Shown: piece after piece, positions 1-7,435 of the stretch
Layout of the letters: each line of letters opens with the position of its first letter
Position numbering within the stretch: the first letter of the stretch is position 1
The notes under the pieces: generated by a model
Database searches by the model: none
Seen by the model: the letters and a program-made list of their open reading frames with translations, nothing else
What the model was told of the DNA's origin: nothing
Made by a program: the position numbers and the translations under genes
Assembly: GCA_002418285.1 (NCBI GenBank)
Contig: DIDT01000072.1
Coordinates: 1 to 64,000 of the forward strand
Direction of reading: 5' to 3'
Origin: Phycisphaerales bacterium UBA5793
Lineage (GTDB): Bacteria > Planctomycetota > Phycisphaerae > Phycisphaerales > UBA5793
DNA length: 64,000 bases

Positions 1-116
1 ACTGCGTGCCACTCGTTGACGCAACGGCGATTGCGCAGAACATCTCCGTCCCCGTTCACAACGCACACCTGGATGAAGGTCTTGTGATAGTCCAGTCCGA
101 CATACAATCGCTCCAT
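1..116 (-). CDS. IS110-family transposase/recombinase, N-terminal fragment cut by the window edge
   Basis: Reading the minus strand from the ATG at 114-116 gives an open frame of 38 codons that continues past base 1. It begins MERLYVGLDYHKTFIQ and continues through VCVVNGDGDVL. This is the start of the RuvC-like DEDD domain of IS110-type recombinases, with the first catalytic Asp expected in GLDYHK. These enzymes move circular insertion-sequence intermediates, guided in the IS110 group by a bridge RNA encoded beside the gene. AGGAG at 126-130 lies 9 bases before the ATG and fixes the start. Family assignment rests on the N-terminus only; whether the element is intact cannot be seen. Confidence 0.8.
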   Translation of the reverse strand, partial: MERLYVGLDYHKTFIQVCVVNGDGDVLRNRRCVNEWHA

Positions 117-117
117 G

Positions 118-193
118 GCCTGCTGCTCCTTCCGGTGATTGGGCTAATTCGACGAACAACGAACACGCTCGTTGTAGCCGAGGAGCAGCAGGC
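118..193 (-). ncRNA. Folded leader of the IS110 element, candidate bridge RNA or translation-blocking hairpin
   Basis: Positions 118-130 and 181-193 form a 13-base-pair stem (12 perfect pairs plus neighbours). Nested inside are ggcta (142-146) against tagcc (175-179) and acaacga (156-162) against tcgttgt (169-175). The 3' arm on the minus strand contains the AGGAG ribosome binding site of the recombinase. IS110-group elements are known to encode a structured bridge RNA upstream of the recombinase, so this segment is a candidate. An alternative is a simple hairpin that blocks translation from read-through transcripts. The structure is visible; the role is inferred. Confidence 0.45.
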
Positions 194-226
194 TTTCATC
201 CCAATCTGGAGGGAGGCTCTGCGACC

Positions 227-298
227 GGAAGGCCACGCGAGTGCGCCGGGGGCGGGCCGCTCAGTTAGACAGTCAATCGCGCGATCGCGTGGCCTTCC
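227..298. repeat. 14-base perfect inverted repeat with 44-base loop
   Basis: ggaaggccacgcga (227-240) is the exact reverse complement of 285-298. It lies between the IS110 leader and the stop of the minus-strand gene ending at 314. It could be a terminator for that gene, part of the insertion-sequence end, or a palindromic target into which the element inserted. No T-run follows on either strand, which argues against a simple intrinsic terminator. Confidence 0.6.
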
Positions 299-313
299 CT
301 CCCCAAACCTCGG

Positions 314-1015
314 TCAGACCACGGCACCCGAACCCACTTGAGCGCCGCATTCGGGGCAGGTGCCGGTGGTGGCGGCTCGGAGGTCGTAGTTGCAGTTGGG
401 GCAGTGGTTGCGCCAGACGCGGAATCGTCGGAGGGTCTGTCGAACGAGTATCACCGCACAGAGGCAGAATGCCGCGTAGAACACCTGGCCAGTCCAGATA
501 GGACGAATCGGAAATACGATGTCGTCTCCCTCGCTGAGCGCTCCGAACCGTCCTATGTCGACTCCTGTAGTCGCGATCGTCTTGAACTGGCCACCGTCGC
601 CTTCGGAGTTCCACTTCCACGTTCGAGCCGTCCAGAGCAATGGAAGCGGCCAGCCGACTTGACCGTAAACAACTGTGGTGTCTGTTTCGCCGAAAAACGC
701 TACTTCGCGATACCGCGCATAATGCTGCTGAAGCCACCTCGGGGCGATTTCATCGAACGCGCTTGAAGCGTCTTCCCATGAAGACTCGAAAGGTTCCACG
801 ACAATGTACACGCGCTTGGCGCGCCAGATCTGAGCGCCAATGCTGCGGGAGTGAGGCACATCCACGCCGCCCTCCGTTCGCACTGCGTCATACACCTTCG
901 TTGATGCAGCAAACCAAGCCGACCATGCCATATTCGTCAGCAGCAGTAACCCAAGCGTCCACAGCAGTGTGGCAGGGATGTTGCGACGGAGCGACTTGGA
1001 CCTGTGGTTCGTCAT
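314..1015 (-). CDS. Two-TM membrane protein with C-terminal zinc ribbon
   Basis: 233 residues. One membrane segment lies near residues 12-32 and another at about 175-195, with a roughly 140-residue extracytoplasmic part between them. The C-terminus (about 205-226) is a zinc ribbon of the form CPNCNYDLR...CPECG. That ribbon form, often beside a membrane helix, is widespread in Planctomycetota proteins of unknown function. Two further proteins in this window (19526-21199 and 22886-23413) have the same combination. The start ATG gives a basic N-terminus followed directly by the first helix. Function not recognised. Confidence 0.75.
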   Translation of the reverse strand: MTNHRSKSLRRNIPATLLWTLGLLLLTNMAWSAWFAASTKVYDAVRTEGGVDVPHSRSIGAQIWRAKRVYIVVEPFESSWEDASSAFDEIAPRWLQQHYARYREVAFFGETDTTVVYGQVGWPLPLLWTARTWKWNSEGDGGQFKTIATTGVDIGRFGALSEGDDIVFPIRPIWTGQVFYAAFCLCAVILVRQTLRRFRVWRNHCPNCNYDLRAATTGTCPECGAQVGSGAVV

Positions 1016-1044
1016 CGCGGACAGACGATGCTAGCGGCGAAGAC

Positions 1045-1160
1045 TCTGCGACGCGTGCGTTGACGCCAAGCGGGTCTGCGACGCGTGCGTCGCCGCTAAA
1101 CTGTTGAATCTCTGCGACGCGTGCGTCGCCGCTAAACTCGTGGAAGTTGCTGGCGCATGT
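1045..1160. repeat. Short direct repeats, unit TCTGCGACGCGTGCGT
   Basis: Exact copies of TCTGCGACGCGTGCGT occur at 1045-1060, 1075-1090 and 1111-1126. The last two are followed by the same CGCCGCTAAAC. Degenerate copies continue towards 1180, and a related copy (GCGACGCGTGCGTTGTTGCTGAAC) sits at 2845-2868 in another intergenic space. The repeat contributes Cys-Asp-Ala-Cys-Val peptides to the spurious upstream extension of the oxidase frame, which supports choosing the later start at 1206. Confidence 0.75.
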
Positions 1161-1205
1161 GGCGTCGCTGAACTCTGTTGCGTTGTTGCCTGTCTGGAGC
1201 CGTGC

Positions 1206-2375
1206 GTGGATCACCACTTCGATGTCATCATCATCGGCGTGGGCAGCATGGGGGCGGCGGCGTGTTGGGAACTGCTGCGGCGCGATGCGTCGCTGCGCGT
1301 GCTCGGGCTGGAGCAGTATGACATTCCCAACGCGCTGGGGAGTCATCACGGGCACTGCAGGGCGTTTCGCACGGCGTACTTCGAACATCCGGACTACGTC
1401 GCGCTGCTGCAGCATTCGCTGCCGTTGTGGCGAGAGATTGAGGCCGAGGCGCAAGCGGAGTTGTTGCGATTGACCGGTGGGTTGTACTTGGGACGGCCGG
1501 ATTGTGCGCTGGTGCGCGATTCGATCAGTGCGGCGGAGTTGCATGGGCTGGGGCATGCGATCCTGCAGCGCGATGAACTGGCGGCGCGGTATCCGCAGTT
1601 TCGCGTGGGCGCGGACTGGATCGGATTCTTCGAGGAGCAGGCGGGGTATGTGCTGGCCGAACAGACCGTGGCGGCGTATGCGCAGGCGGCGAGGCAGCGC
1701 GGGGCCGAGTTGCACGAGCACGAGGCGGTGCGGTCGTGGCGGACCGGAGCTTCGGGCGTGACGGTAACGACGGATCGTGCGACGTATGAGGCGGATCAAC
1801 TCATCATCGTGGCGGGGGCGTGGGCGGGGCGCGCGATCGCGGATCTCGGCGTGGCGTTGAGCGTGACGCGACAGGTGGTCGGGTGGTTTGAGCCGCGCGC
1901 GCCGGAGTTGTTTGGCGCGGACCGATTTCCGATGTGGGGGATCGAGTCGGCGGCGGACGGGCCGGGGATCTGGTACGGCTTTCCGCTGATGGCTAGGCAT
2001 CCGGGTTTGAAGATCGGGCACCACTGGCCGGGCCAGGCGTACGATGTAGAGACGGTGGATCGTGAGGTGCGGGCGGATGACGAAGCCGCGCTGCGCGATG
2101 CGATGCGGCGGTACGTGCCCGAGGGCGGCGACCAGATGATCGCGGCGCAGATGTGTCTGTACGCGAACAGTCCGGACGGGCATTTCATCGTCGATCGCCA
2201 TCCGGACGAGACGATGCGCGATCGCGTCACGATTGCGTGCGGCTTCAGCGGGCACGGGTTCAAGTTTGTGCCGGTGATCGGAAGGGCGCTGGCGGAGCTG
2301 GCGATTGATGGGGTGTCGAGCGAGGCCATCGGGTTTCTGGGGTTGGGGCGGTTTGGGTTGCGGGGGTGCAAGTGA
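1206..2375 (+). CDS. FAD-dependent amine oxidase, SolA/monomeric sarcosine oxidase type
   Basis: 389 residues, the usual size for monomeric sarcosine oxidase and N-methyltryptophan oxidase (SolA). The N-terminus has the FAD-binding beta-alpha-beta motif IIIGVGSMG (about residues 6-15). It continues with EQYDIPNALGSHHGHCRAFR and AYFEHPDYVALL, which match the family's conserved blocks. The C-terminus has IACGFSGHGFKFVPVIG, the second flavin/substrate block. Such enzymes oxidise secondary or N-methyl amines to imines, making hydrogen peroxide. I chose GTG 1206, which has TGGAG at 1195-1199. The frame extends upstream to 1104, but those 34 residues come from the DNA repeat. The cysteine that usually anchors FAD covalently was not assigned with certainty. 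Confidence 0.85.
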   Translation: MDHHFDVIIIGVGSMGAAACWELLRRDASLRVLGLEQYDIPNALGSHHGHCRAFRTAYFEHPDYVALLQHSLPLWREIEAEAQAELLRLTGGLYLGRPDCALVRDSISAAELHGLGHAILQRDELAARYPQFRVGADWIGFFEEQAGYVLAEQTVAAYAQAARQRGAELHEHEAVRSWRTGASGVTVTTDRATYEADQLIIVAGAWAGRAIADLGVALSVTRQVVGWFEPRAPELFGADRFPMWGIESAADGPGIWYGFPLMARHPGLKIGHHWPGQAYDVETVDREVRADDEAALRDAMRRYVPEGGDQMIAAQMCLYANSPDGHFIVDRHPDETMRDRVTIACGFSGHGFKFVPVIGRALAELAIDGVSSEAIGFLGLGRFGLRGCK

Positions 2376-2752
2376 GAAGGACTGATCATGATGCGCCGGA
2401 CGATGGTCGACCGGCCTATGACGCCGCGTTGGCAACGTCGTTCATTGGAAAGACGGTGCTCGTTGGATTGACCTACACCGACCACAAAGGGAAGTTTGTC
2501 GAACAGCGACAGATGCACGGCGTCGTTGAGAGCGCCGACGAACGACGAGGATTCGCCGTTCAGTTGCGTGGGTCGCGATCAGGAGAAGTGTTTTGGTTGC
2601 CACCTCAGACGGACACGTTCAAGCCGGCGCCACCCGGCGAGTATCGAGAGCATTCGACCGGGGAGATCATCGTCGATCCCGACTACGTTGCGATGTGGGT
2701 TGTAAGCCGGCCCAAGCCAATGCGCCGATGGTGGCAGTTCTGGCAACGATGA
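2372..2752 (+). CDS. Conserved hypothetical small protein
   Basis: 126 residues, starting at a GTG that overlaps the oxidase stop (GTGA), so it is probably translationally coupled to it. GTG 2366 in the same frame is an alternative. The sequence has no signal peptide or membrane segment. It reads like a small beta-rich domain (GKTVLVGLTYTDHKGKF, then EVFWLPPQTDTF and TGEIIVDPDYVAMWVV). Proteins with this pattern are familiar as unannotated bacterial hypotheticals. Function unknown; the coupling says nothing firm about it. Confidence 0.65.
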   Translation: MRRTDHDAPDDGRPAYDAALATSFIGKTVLVGLTYTDHKGKFVEQRQMHGVVESADERRGFAVQLRGSRSGEVFWLPPQTDTFKPAPPGEYREHSTGEIIVDPDYVAMWVVSRPKPMRRWWQFWQR

Positions 2753-2807
2753 CGATGGATTGCACCGGTTGGCAATTGCAGTCGGTCGCGAAGCACCGCC
2801 ACCCTTC

Positions 2808-2831
2808 CCTCCCCCGCAGAGCCGGGGGAGG
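2808..2831 (+). terminator. GC hairpin after the oxidase/hypothetical pair
   Basis: cctccccc (2808-2815) pairs with gggggagg (2824-2831) across an 8-base loop, 56 bases after the stop at 2752. There is no clear T-run, so this is a weak terminator call. Confidence 0.35.
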
Positions 2832-2905
2832 ATCATTCGTTTGAGGCGACGCGTGCGTTGTTGCTGAACGCGTTTGGCGTCGCCGCTATTCGTCTGGTGC
2901 GTTGA

Positions 2906-2911
2906 TACACT
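2906..2911 (+). promoter_or_regulatory. Possible -10 box TACACT placing transcription start at the GTG codon
   Basis: TACACT at 2906-2911 ends 6 bases before GTG 2918. If used, the transcript would start at or next to the start codon and be leaderless. No convincing -35 box is visible and no Shine-Dalgarno sequence precedes the GTG. Confidence 0.3.
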
Positions 2912-2917
2912 CTGCCG

Positions 2918-4951
2918 GTGTCGCTGCTGAGTCCTTTAACGGCGCTGGTGGTTGCCGGGGTGGCTGTTCCCGCCCTGCTGCTGCTCTATTTTCTGAAACT
3001 GCGGCGCAAAGAGGTGTGGATCGGCTCGACGATGCTGTGGAGCAAGGTCGTCGAGGACCTGCAGGCGAACACGCCGTTCCAGCGGTTGCGGGCGTCGTGG
3101 CTGCTGTTTCTGCAACTCTTCCTGCTGCTGGCGCTGCTGCTGGCCCTGGCGCGGCCCATCTTCGGGCTCAAGCCAGGTGAAGGTGGACAGCGGGTGATCC
3201 TGCTCGTTGACGTCAGCGCTTCGATGGGGGCGGGAGAGGCGAAGGCGGATGGAGAAGAAGCTAATACGCAAGCGGTGACGCGGCTGGAGCGTGCGAAGGC
3301 GGCGGCGAACGAGATGCTCGATCGACTTCGAAGCAGCGGCGATGAAGTGCAGGTGATGGTGGTCGCGTTCGCCACGCGGGCGCGGATTGCGCAGACGTTC
3401 ACTTCGGACCTGCGGTTTGCGAGGGCGGCGATTGAGTCGCTCGAGGTGCTCGAAGAACCCGGACTGCTGGGGCCGGCGCTGCGGCTGGCGGAGACGTACG
3501 CCGGGCCTGATCAATCGGGCAACGAGGAAGTGCCGGTGCGGATGGTGCTGCTGAGCGACGGTCGGTTTGGCGATGATCAGACGCCGAGTTACGCGGGCGG
3601 TGAGGTCGAGTTTGTGTCGGTCACGACGGGAAGCGACGGCGCCGGCGGACCGGACGCCGGTGAATCCGCAGACGTCGAGGACAACGTCGGCATCACGTTC
3701 CTGGCGGCGCGGCGGGACATCGTTGACGTGTCGCAGGTTGATGTGCTCTGCGGGCTGGCGAGCACGGCGGCGGATCTGAAGACGGTGCGCGTCGAGTTTG
3801 CGGTTGATGGCAACGTGCTCGAATCGCAGGCGGTGTCATTGGAGGCGCGCGAAGCGGGGCAGCCGGCTGAGGGATTGGCGCGATTGCGGTTTGTGAACCT
3901 GGCCGGCGGCGTGCTGCGGGTGACCATCGCGCGAGGCGATGCGCTGGCGACGGACAACACGGTGGGATTGCTGCTTTCGCCGCCGCGCAAGGCAACGCTG
4001 CTGGTGGTGTATCCGAGCGGCGAGAGTGCTGCGGACGAATATCTGATGAGTGTCGTGAATGAGCTGCCGCTGTATGAGGTGGAGACGTGGCCGGCGGATC
4101 GGTTTGAGACATTGCTCAAGAGCGGTGAGGTGCTGCAGTCGAGTGATGGACACGCGTTCAGCGCGATCATTTTTGATCGGGTGTCGCCGAGCGCGGTGCC
4201 TGATGCACCGACGCTGTCATTAGGCGCGCGGCCGCCGGTGCCGGGCCTGAGCCTGACGCCAGCGGATGTGGCGAATCCGAGCCGGCGGATACTGAGTTGG
4301 AACCGGCAGAACCCGATCATGGCGAGCGTGGGACTGGACACGATTGCGGTTGCGGATGAGCGGCGGCTGTCGCTGCCGGATGATGACAGCGAGGCGCTGG
4401 CGATTGCCGAGGGCGGGCCGATCATCGGCGTCGTGGAGCCGCGCCGCGGGGGGCGACACATCATCGTGAGTTTTGACCTGCGGCAGAGCAACTGGCCGCT
4501 GCACGTGAGCTTCGCCATCTTTATGCAGAACGCGGTGGACTATCTCACGCAACGTGGCAGCGCGGATGCGGGGCAGATGATCCAGACTGGCCAGACGATG
4601 ACGTTGCGCGCATCGCCGGGCGCGACGACGGTGAAACTGACGGGGCCGGATGAGCGGACGATGCCGGTGCGGGAAGATGGGTCGGTCACCATCGGGCCGC
4701 TGGATCGCGTTGGCGCGTATCAGGCGGAGGGATTGCCGGCGGAGAACGTGCCGATCATTGCGAATCTGCTCAGCGAGGTGGAGTCGAATCTGCTGCCGGT
4801 TGAGTCGGTGCAGATCGGGCACGAAGCGGCAGCGGCGCAGACGGTAGATCGATCGACGCCGCGCGAATTGTGGCCTTGGCTGGTGGCGCTGGCGCTGGGC
4901 GTGCTGGGCGTGGAGTGGGTGGTTTATCTTTTGCGGGCGCGGTGGCGGTGA
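2918..4951 (+). CDS. BatA-like membrane protein with von Willebrand factor A domain
   Basis: 677 residues. Residues 1-85 hold two membrane helices and the BatA/aerotolerance N-terminal pattern (VPALLLLYFLKLRRKEVWI, then ANTPFQRLR). A VWA domain follows from about residue 92, with MIDAS residues in LLVDVSASMG and a later LLSDG. The middle and C-terminal parts are beta-rich and extracytoplasmic, ending in a final helix (about 650-672) and a basic tail. VWA domains bind protein partners through a metal ion. In this phylum the gene often neighbours MoxR ATPase genes, but none is here. Start is GTG 2918, possibly leaderless. Specific role unknown. Confidence 0.8.
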   Translation: MSLLSPLTALVVAGVAVPALLLLYFLKLRRKEVWIGSTMLWSKVVEDLQANTPFQRLRASWLLFLQLFLLLALLLALARPIFGLKPGEGGQRVILLVDVSASMGAGEAKADGEEANTQAVTRLERAKAAANEMLDRLRSSGDEVQVMVVAFATRARIAQTFTSDLRFARAAIESLEVLEEPGLLGPALRLAETYAGPDQSGNEEVPVRMVLLSDGRFGDDQTPSYAGGEVEFVSVTTGSDGAGGPDAGESADVEDNVGITFLAARRDIVDVSQVDVLCGLASTAADLKTVRVEFAVDGNVLESQAVSLEAREAGQPAEGLARLRFVNLAGGVLRVTIARGDALATDNTVGLLLSPPRKATLLVVYPSGESAADEYLMSVVNELPLYEVETWPADRFETLLKSGEVLQSSDGHAFSAIIFDRVSPSAVPDAPTLSLGARPPVPGLSLTPADVANPSRRILSWNRQNPIMASVGLDTIAVADERRLSLPDDDSEALAIAEGGPIIGVVEPRRGGRHIIVSFDLRQSNWPLHVSFAIFMQNAVDYLTQRGSADAGQMIQTGQTMTLRASPGATTVKLTGPDERTMPVREDGSVTIGPLDRVGAYQAEGLPAENVPIIANLLSEVESNLLPVESVQIGHEAAAAQTVDRSTPRELWPWLVALALGVLGVEWVVYLLRARWR

Positions 4952-4984
4952 GTCGCGACGCTCCGCAAAGCCTGCGCATCGCGG

Positions 4985-5794
4985 CTAAGCATCGCCCAGG
5001 CGCTGCTGCCATTCGCGCAAGCGCTCATGATCCGTCAGATCGAAATGAAGCGGGGTGATGGTGATGTTTCCGGCGAGCATGGCTTGCACGTCACTGCCGG
5101 TGGCGGTGTGCTGGAAGGCCATGCCGTCGCCGACGCACCAGTAGTAGATCTGGCCGTTGGGGCTGACGCGGCGTTCGTAGCGGTCGGTCATGCCGCCGAG
5201 GTTCATGGGCACGACCTTGATGGGCGGCAGCGGGCCGTCCTGGATCGTTGAAGGGACATTGATGTTGAGAACCGAGCGCGGCTGCAGCGGGCCGTGCTCG
5301 AGGCAACGCTGGATGGCCTCGCGGGCGTGGCGGGCGGCGACATCCCAGCGCACCTTCTCAAACGCCCGGCGGTTAAGTTCGCTTTCGACGTAGAGGCTCA
5401 CTGCGATCGAGGGCAGACCGAGGAACGCGGCTTCGATCGCAGCCCCCACTGTTCCCGAGTAGATGACATGGATGCCGACGTTGCAGCCCATGTTCATACC
5501 CGAGACGACGAGGTCGGGGCGCGGATTTTCCGGATGATGTTCGGGCCAGACGTTTTCGATGGCGAGCTTGACGCAGTCGGCGGGCCGGCCGTCGATGGCA
5601 AAGCCGGTCATGCGTTCGTTGATGCGCATCTGTCGGGCCATGAGCGGGACGTTAAAGGTCACGCTGTGGCTGGTGGCGGACTGCACTTCGAGCGGAGCGA
5701 CGGTGAAGACTTCGCCGAGGTTGAGCAGTTCGCTGTGAAGGGCTTCGATGCCCGGGGCGCGGAGGCCGTCGTCGTTGGTGAGGAGAATGCGCAT
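4985..5794 (-). CDS. surE: 5'/3'-nucleotidase SurE
   Basis: 269 residues, the usual SurE length. The N-terminus MRILLTNDDGLRAPGI is the SurE signature, with the metal-binding Asp pair (NDDG). VSGMNMGCNVG and HVIYSGTVGAA match the other active-site blocks, with the metal-ligand Asn in SGMN. The enzyme dephosphorylates nucleoside monophosphates in the cytoplasm and is linked to stress survival. It is convergent with the VWA gene, 33 bases apart. No ribosome binding site is evident upstream of the ATG. Confidence 0.95.
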   Translation of the reverse strand: MRILLTNDDGLRAPGIEALHSELLNLGEVFTVAPLEVQSATSHSVTFNVPLMARQMRINERMTGFAIDGRPADCVKLAIENVWPEHHPENPRPDLVVSGMNMGCNVGIHVIYSGTVGAAIEAAFLGLPSIAVSLYVESELNRRAFEKVRWDVAARHAREAIQRCLEHGPLQPRSVLNINVPSTIQDGPLPPIKVVPMNLGGMTDRYERRVSPNGQIYYWCVGDGMAFQHTATGSDVQAMLAGNITITPLHFDLTDHERLREWQQRLGDA

Positions 5795-5919
5795 GAGCGG
5801 TGATTCTAGCGCGATGCGAACTTGGCCCTGTTTGATTTCGATGTGGCGGGAGCGCGGCTTGGCGCGCTATCGTGTCGCGAAATTTGACACCCACTTTCGG
5901 CCCTGCAATGGAGGACCGC

Positions 5920-6384
5920 ATGTCTGTCTACAAACGTCTGGCTGAACTCGGCCTTGAACTGCCGCCGGCGCCCAAACCGGTGGCGGCGTACATCCCGTGG
6001 GTTCGCACGGGGAATCTGGTTTACACCAGCGGGCAGGTGCCCCTCGTGGGCGGCAAGGCACTGTGCGTGGGTGTCGTGCCAACCGAGGTGCCGCCGGACA
6101 AGGCGCAGGCGGCCGCGAGGTTGTGCGCCCTGAACATGCTGGCGGTGCTTCATGCGGCAACGGATGAGGATCTGGATCGCGTCACACGGGTCGTTCGGCT
6201 GGGTGTGTTTGTCGCTTCGAGCTCGGAGTTTGGCGGTCAGCCTCAGGTGGCCAACGGAGCGAGCGAGCTGATGGTGGCGGTGTTCGGCGAGGCGATTGGG
6301 CGGCATGCCCGGTCAGCGGTGGGCTGCAGTAGTCTGCCGCTGAATGTGCCCGTGGAACTGGAGGGCCTTTTTGAGATTCGGTGA
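5920..6384 (+). CDS. RidA/YjgF-family protein
   Basis: 154 residues. The pattern TGNLVYTSGQVPLVGGK near residue 30 and the C-terminal SSLPLNVPVELEGLFEI are typical of the RidA/YjgF/UK114 fold, close to the longer YjgH/endoribonuclease L-PSP subgroup. RidA members hydrolyse reactive enamine/imine intermediates made by PLP enzymes; this branch is less well characterised. Start ATG 5920 is preferred over ATG 5908 because GGAGG at 5910-5914 lies 5 bases before it. It stands alone between surE (divergent) and fdxA. Confidence 0.85.
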   Translation: MSVYKRLAELGLELPPAPKPVAAYIPWVRTGNLVYTSGQVPLVGGKALCVGVVPTEVPPDKAQAAARLCALNMLAVLHAATDEDLDRVTRVVRLGVFVASSSEFGGQPQVANGASELMVAVFGEAIGRHARSAVGCSSLPLNVPVELEGLFEIR

Positions 6385-6422
6385 GGCCGCCAAGGGGCTT
6401 TGCTGAATTGCCCGAATCGACG

Positions 6423-6450
6423 TTGCCAGCGCCGCACAGGCGTTTACAAT
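6423..6450 (+). promoter_or_regulatory. Sigma70-type promoter of fdxA
   Basis: TTGCCA (6423-6428), a 16-base spacer and TACAAT (6445-6450) lie about 80 bases upstream of the fdxA ATG. Confidence 0.5.
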
Positions 6451-6532
6451 GGCGCGACCCTGAACGAACCGGCCGCGGCTCAGTCTGTCCGAGGCCACTC
6501 CCAGAGCCCACGAACCGCGGAGAGAGCATCCC

Positions 6533-6868
6533 ATGACTCATATCGTCGCCGAGCCCTGCATCAAGTGCAAGTACACCGACTGCGTTGACGTCTGCCCCGT
6601 GGACTGCTTCCACGAAGGGGCGAACTTTCTCGTGATCGATCCGGATGTGTGCATTGACTGCGGGCTGTGCGTGCCCGAGTGTCCGACGCAGGCCATTTTC
6701 CCGGAAGAGGACCTGCCCGAGAAGTGGGCGGAGTACGTCGAGATCAACGCGCGGCTGACTCCGGACTGGCCGGAGATCACCGCCAAGAAGGATCCGCTGC
6801 CCGAGGCGGAAGAGTACAAGAACGTCGAAGACAAGCGCAGCATGCTCGACGAGAGCGCCGGCGGCTGA
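6533..6868 (+). CDS. fdxA: Seven-iron ferredoxin FdxA ([3Fe-4S][4Fe-4S])
   Basis: 111 residues. The N-terminal half has the two cluster motifs: CIKCKYTDCVDVCPVDCF (C-x7-C-x3-C spacing of the 7Fe type) and CIDCGLCVPECPTQAI. The C-terminal tail (PEKWAEYVEINARLTP...) is the extension found in FdxA-type ferredoxins of proteobacteria and others. It is a soluble low-potential electron carrier. GGAGAGAG at 6519-6526 serves as ribosome binding site. The gene looks monocistronic with its own promoter. Confidence 0.95.
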   Translation: MTHIVAEPCIKCKYTDCVDVCPVDCFHEGANFLVIDPDVCIDCGLCVPECPTQAIFPEEDLPEKWAEYVEINARLTPDWPEITAKKDPLPEAEEYKNVEDKRSMLDESAGG

Positions 6869-6960
6869 GTCACCGCTGACGATCCGATCAGGCCACTGAT
6901 GGCCGCCAGGCAGGGGGTCGGCGCCACCGGAGTTTTCAGCTGGAGCGGAGGTCATCCATC

Positions 6961-7338
6961 TTGGAGAGTCCATCCGAACCTCCGCAGATGCTCGATGACC
7001 GCGTGAGTATTCACCTGGCGCGCGTCGCCAAGTGGCAGAAGTATGTGCTCTGGGGCCTCGCACTCAACGTGGGGCTGACCGTGGCGAGTATCGCGGTGAA
7101 TCCGGACTTCGCGTTGGTGAACGTTCTGGTGGGGATCGCGCTGATCGTCGCCGTCCGGAATCTCAGCGCGGCGCTGGGCGATGACAAGCGGGCGCGTGTT
7201 CTGTACTGCCTCTGCATGTTCGTACCGTTTGTCTCACTCCTCGTGTTAGTGGTTATCAGCCAGCGCGCCACGCGCGCGCTTCGCGCCCATGGCATCTCCG
7301 TAGGCCTCGTCGGTGCGAGGACGCCGCCACCCTACTGA
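6961..7338 (+). CDS. Small integral membrane protein
   Basis: 125 residues with three or four hydrophobic segments (about 27-48, 52-70 and 85-103). The tail reads SQRATRALRAHGISVGLVGA; this pattern recurs in small membrane proteins of unknown function in several bacterial phyla. The start is TTG 6961, supported by GGAGG at 6946-6950. The first in-frame ATG (6988) lacks a ribosome binding site. Confidence 0.65.
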   Translation: MESPSEPPQMLDDRVSIHLARVAKWQKYVLWGLALNVGLTVASIAVNPDFALVNVLVGIALIVAVRNLSAALGDDKRARVLYCLCMFVPFVSLLVLVVISQRATRALRAHGISVGLVGARTPPPY

Positions 7339-7367
7339 ATTTGGGACACCATTCGCACCAAGCACGA

Positions 7368-7392
7368 AGCCCACGTCCGTTGAACGTGGGCT
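7368..7392. terminator. Hairpin between convergent genes
   Basis: agcccacgt (7368-7376) pairs with acgtgggct (7384-7392) over a 7-base loop. It sits between the stop of the membrane protein (7338) and the stop of gap (7436) and could serve both directions, though T-runs are short. Confidence 0.5.
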
Positions 7393-7435
7393 CCGATCGT
7401 GTTGAATTGCTGCTGCTGCGAAAGTCTGCGACGGT

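Noticed and set aside
888..2435. 515-residue minus-strand open frame across the oxidase gene
   Set aside because: Arg/Pro/His-rich shadow of the plus-strand oxidase, which has clear family motifs; caused by high GC.
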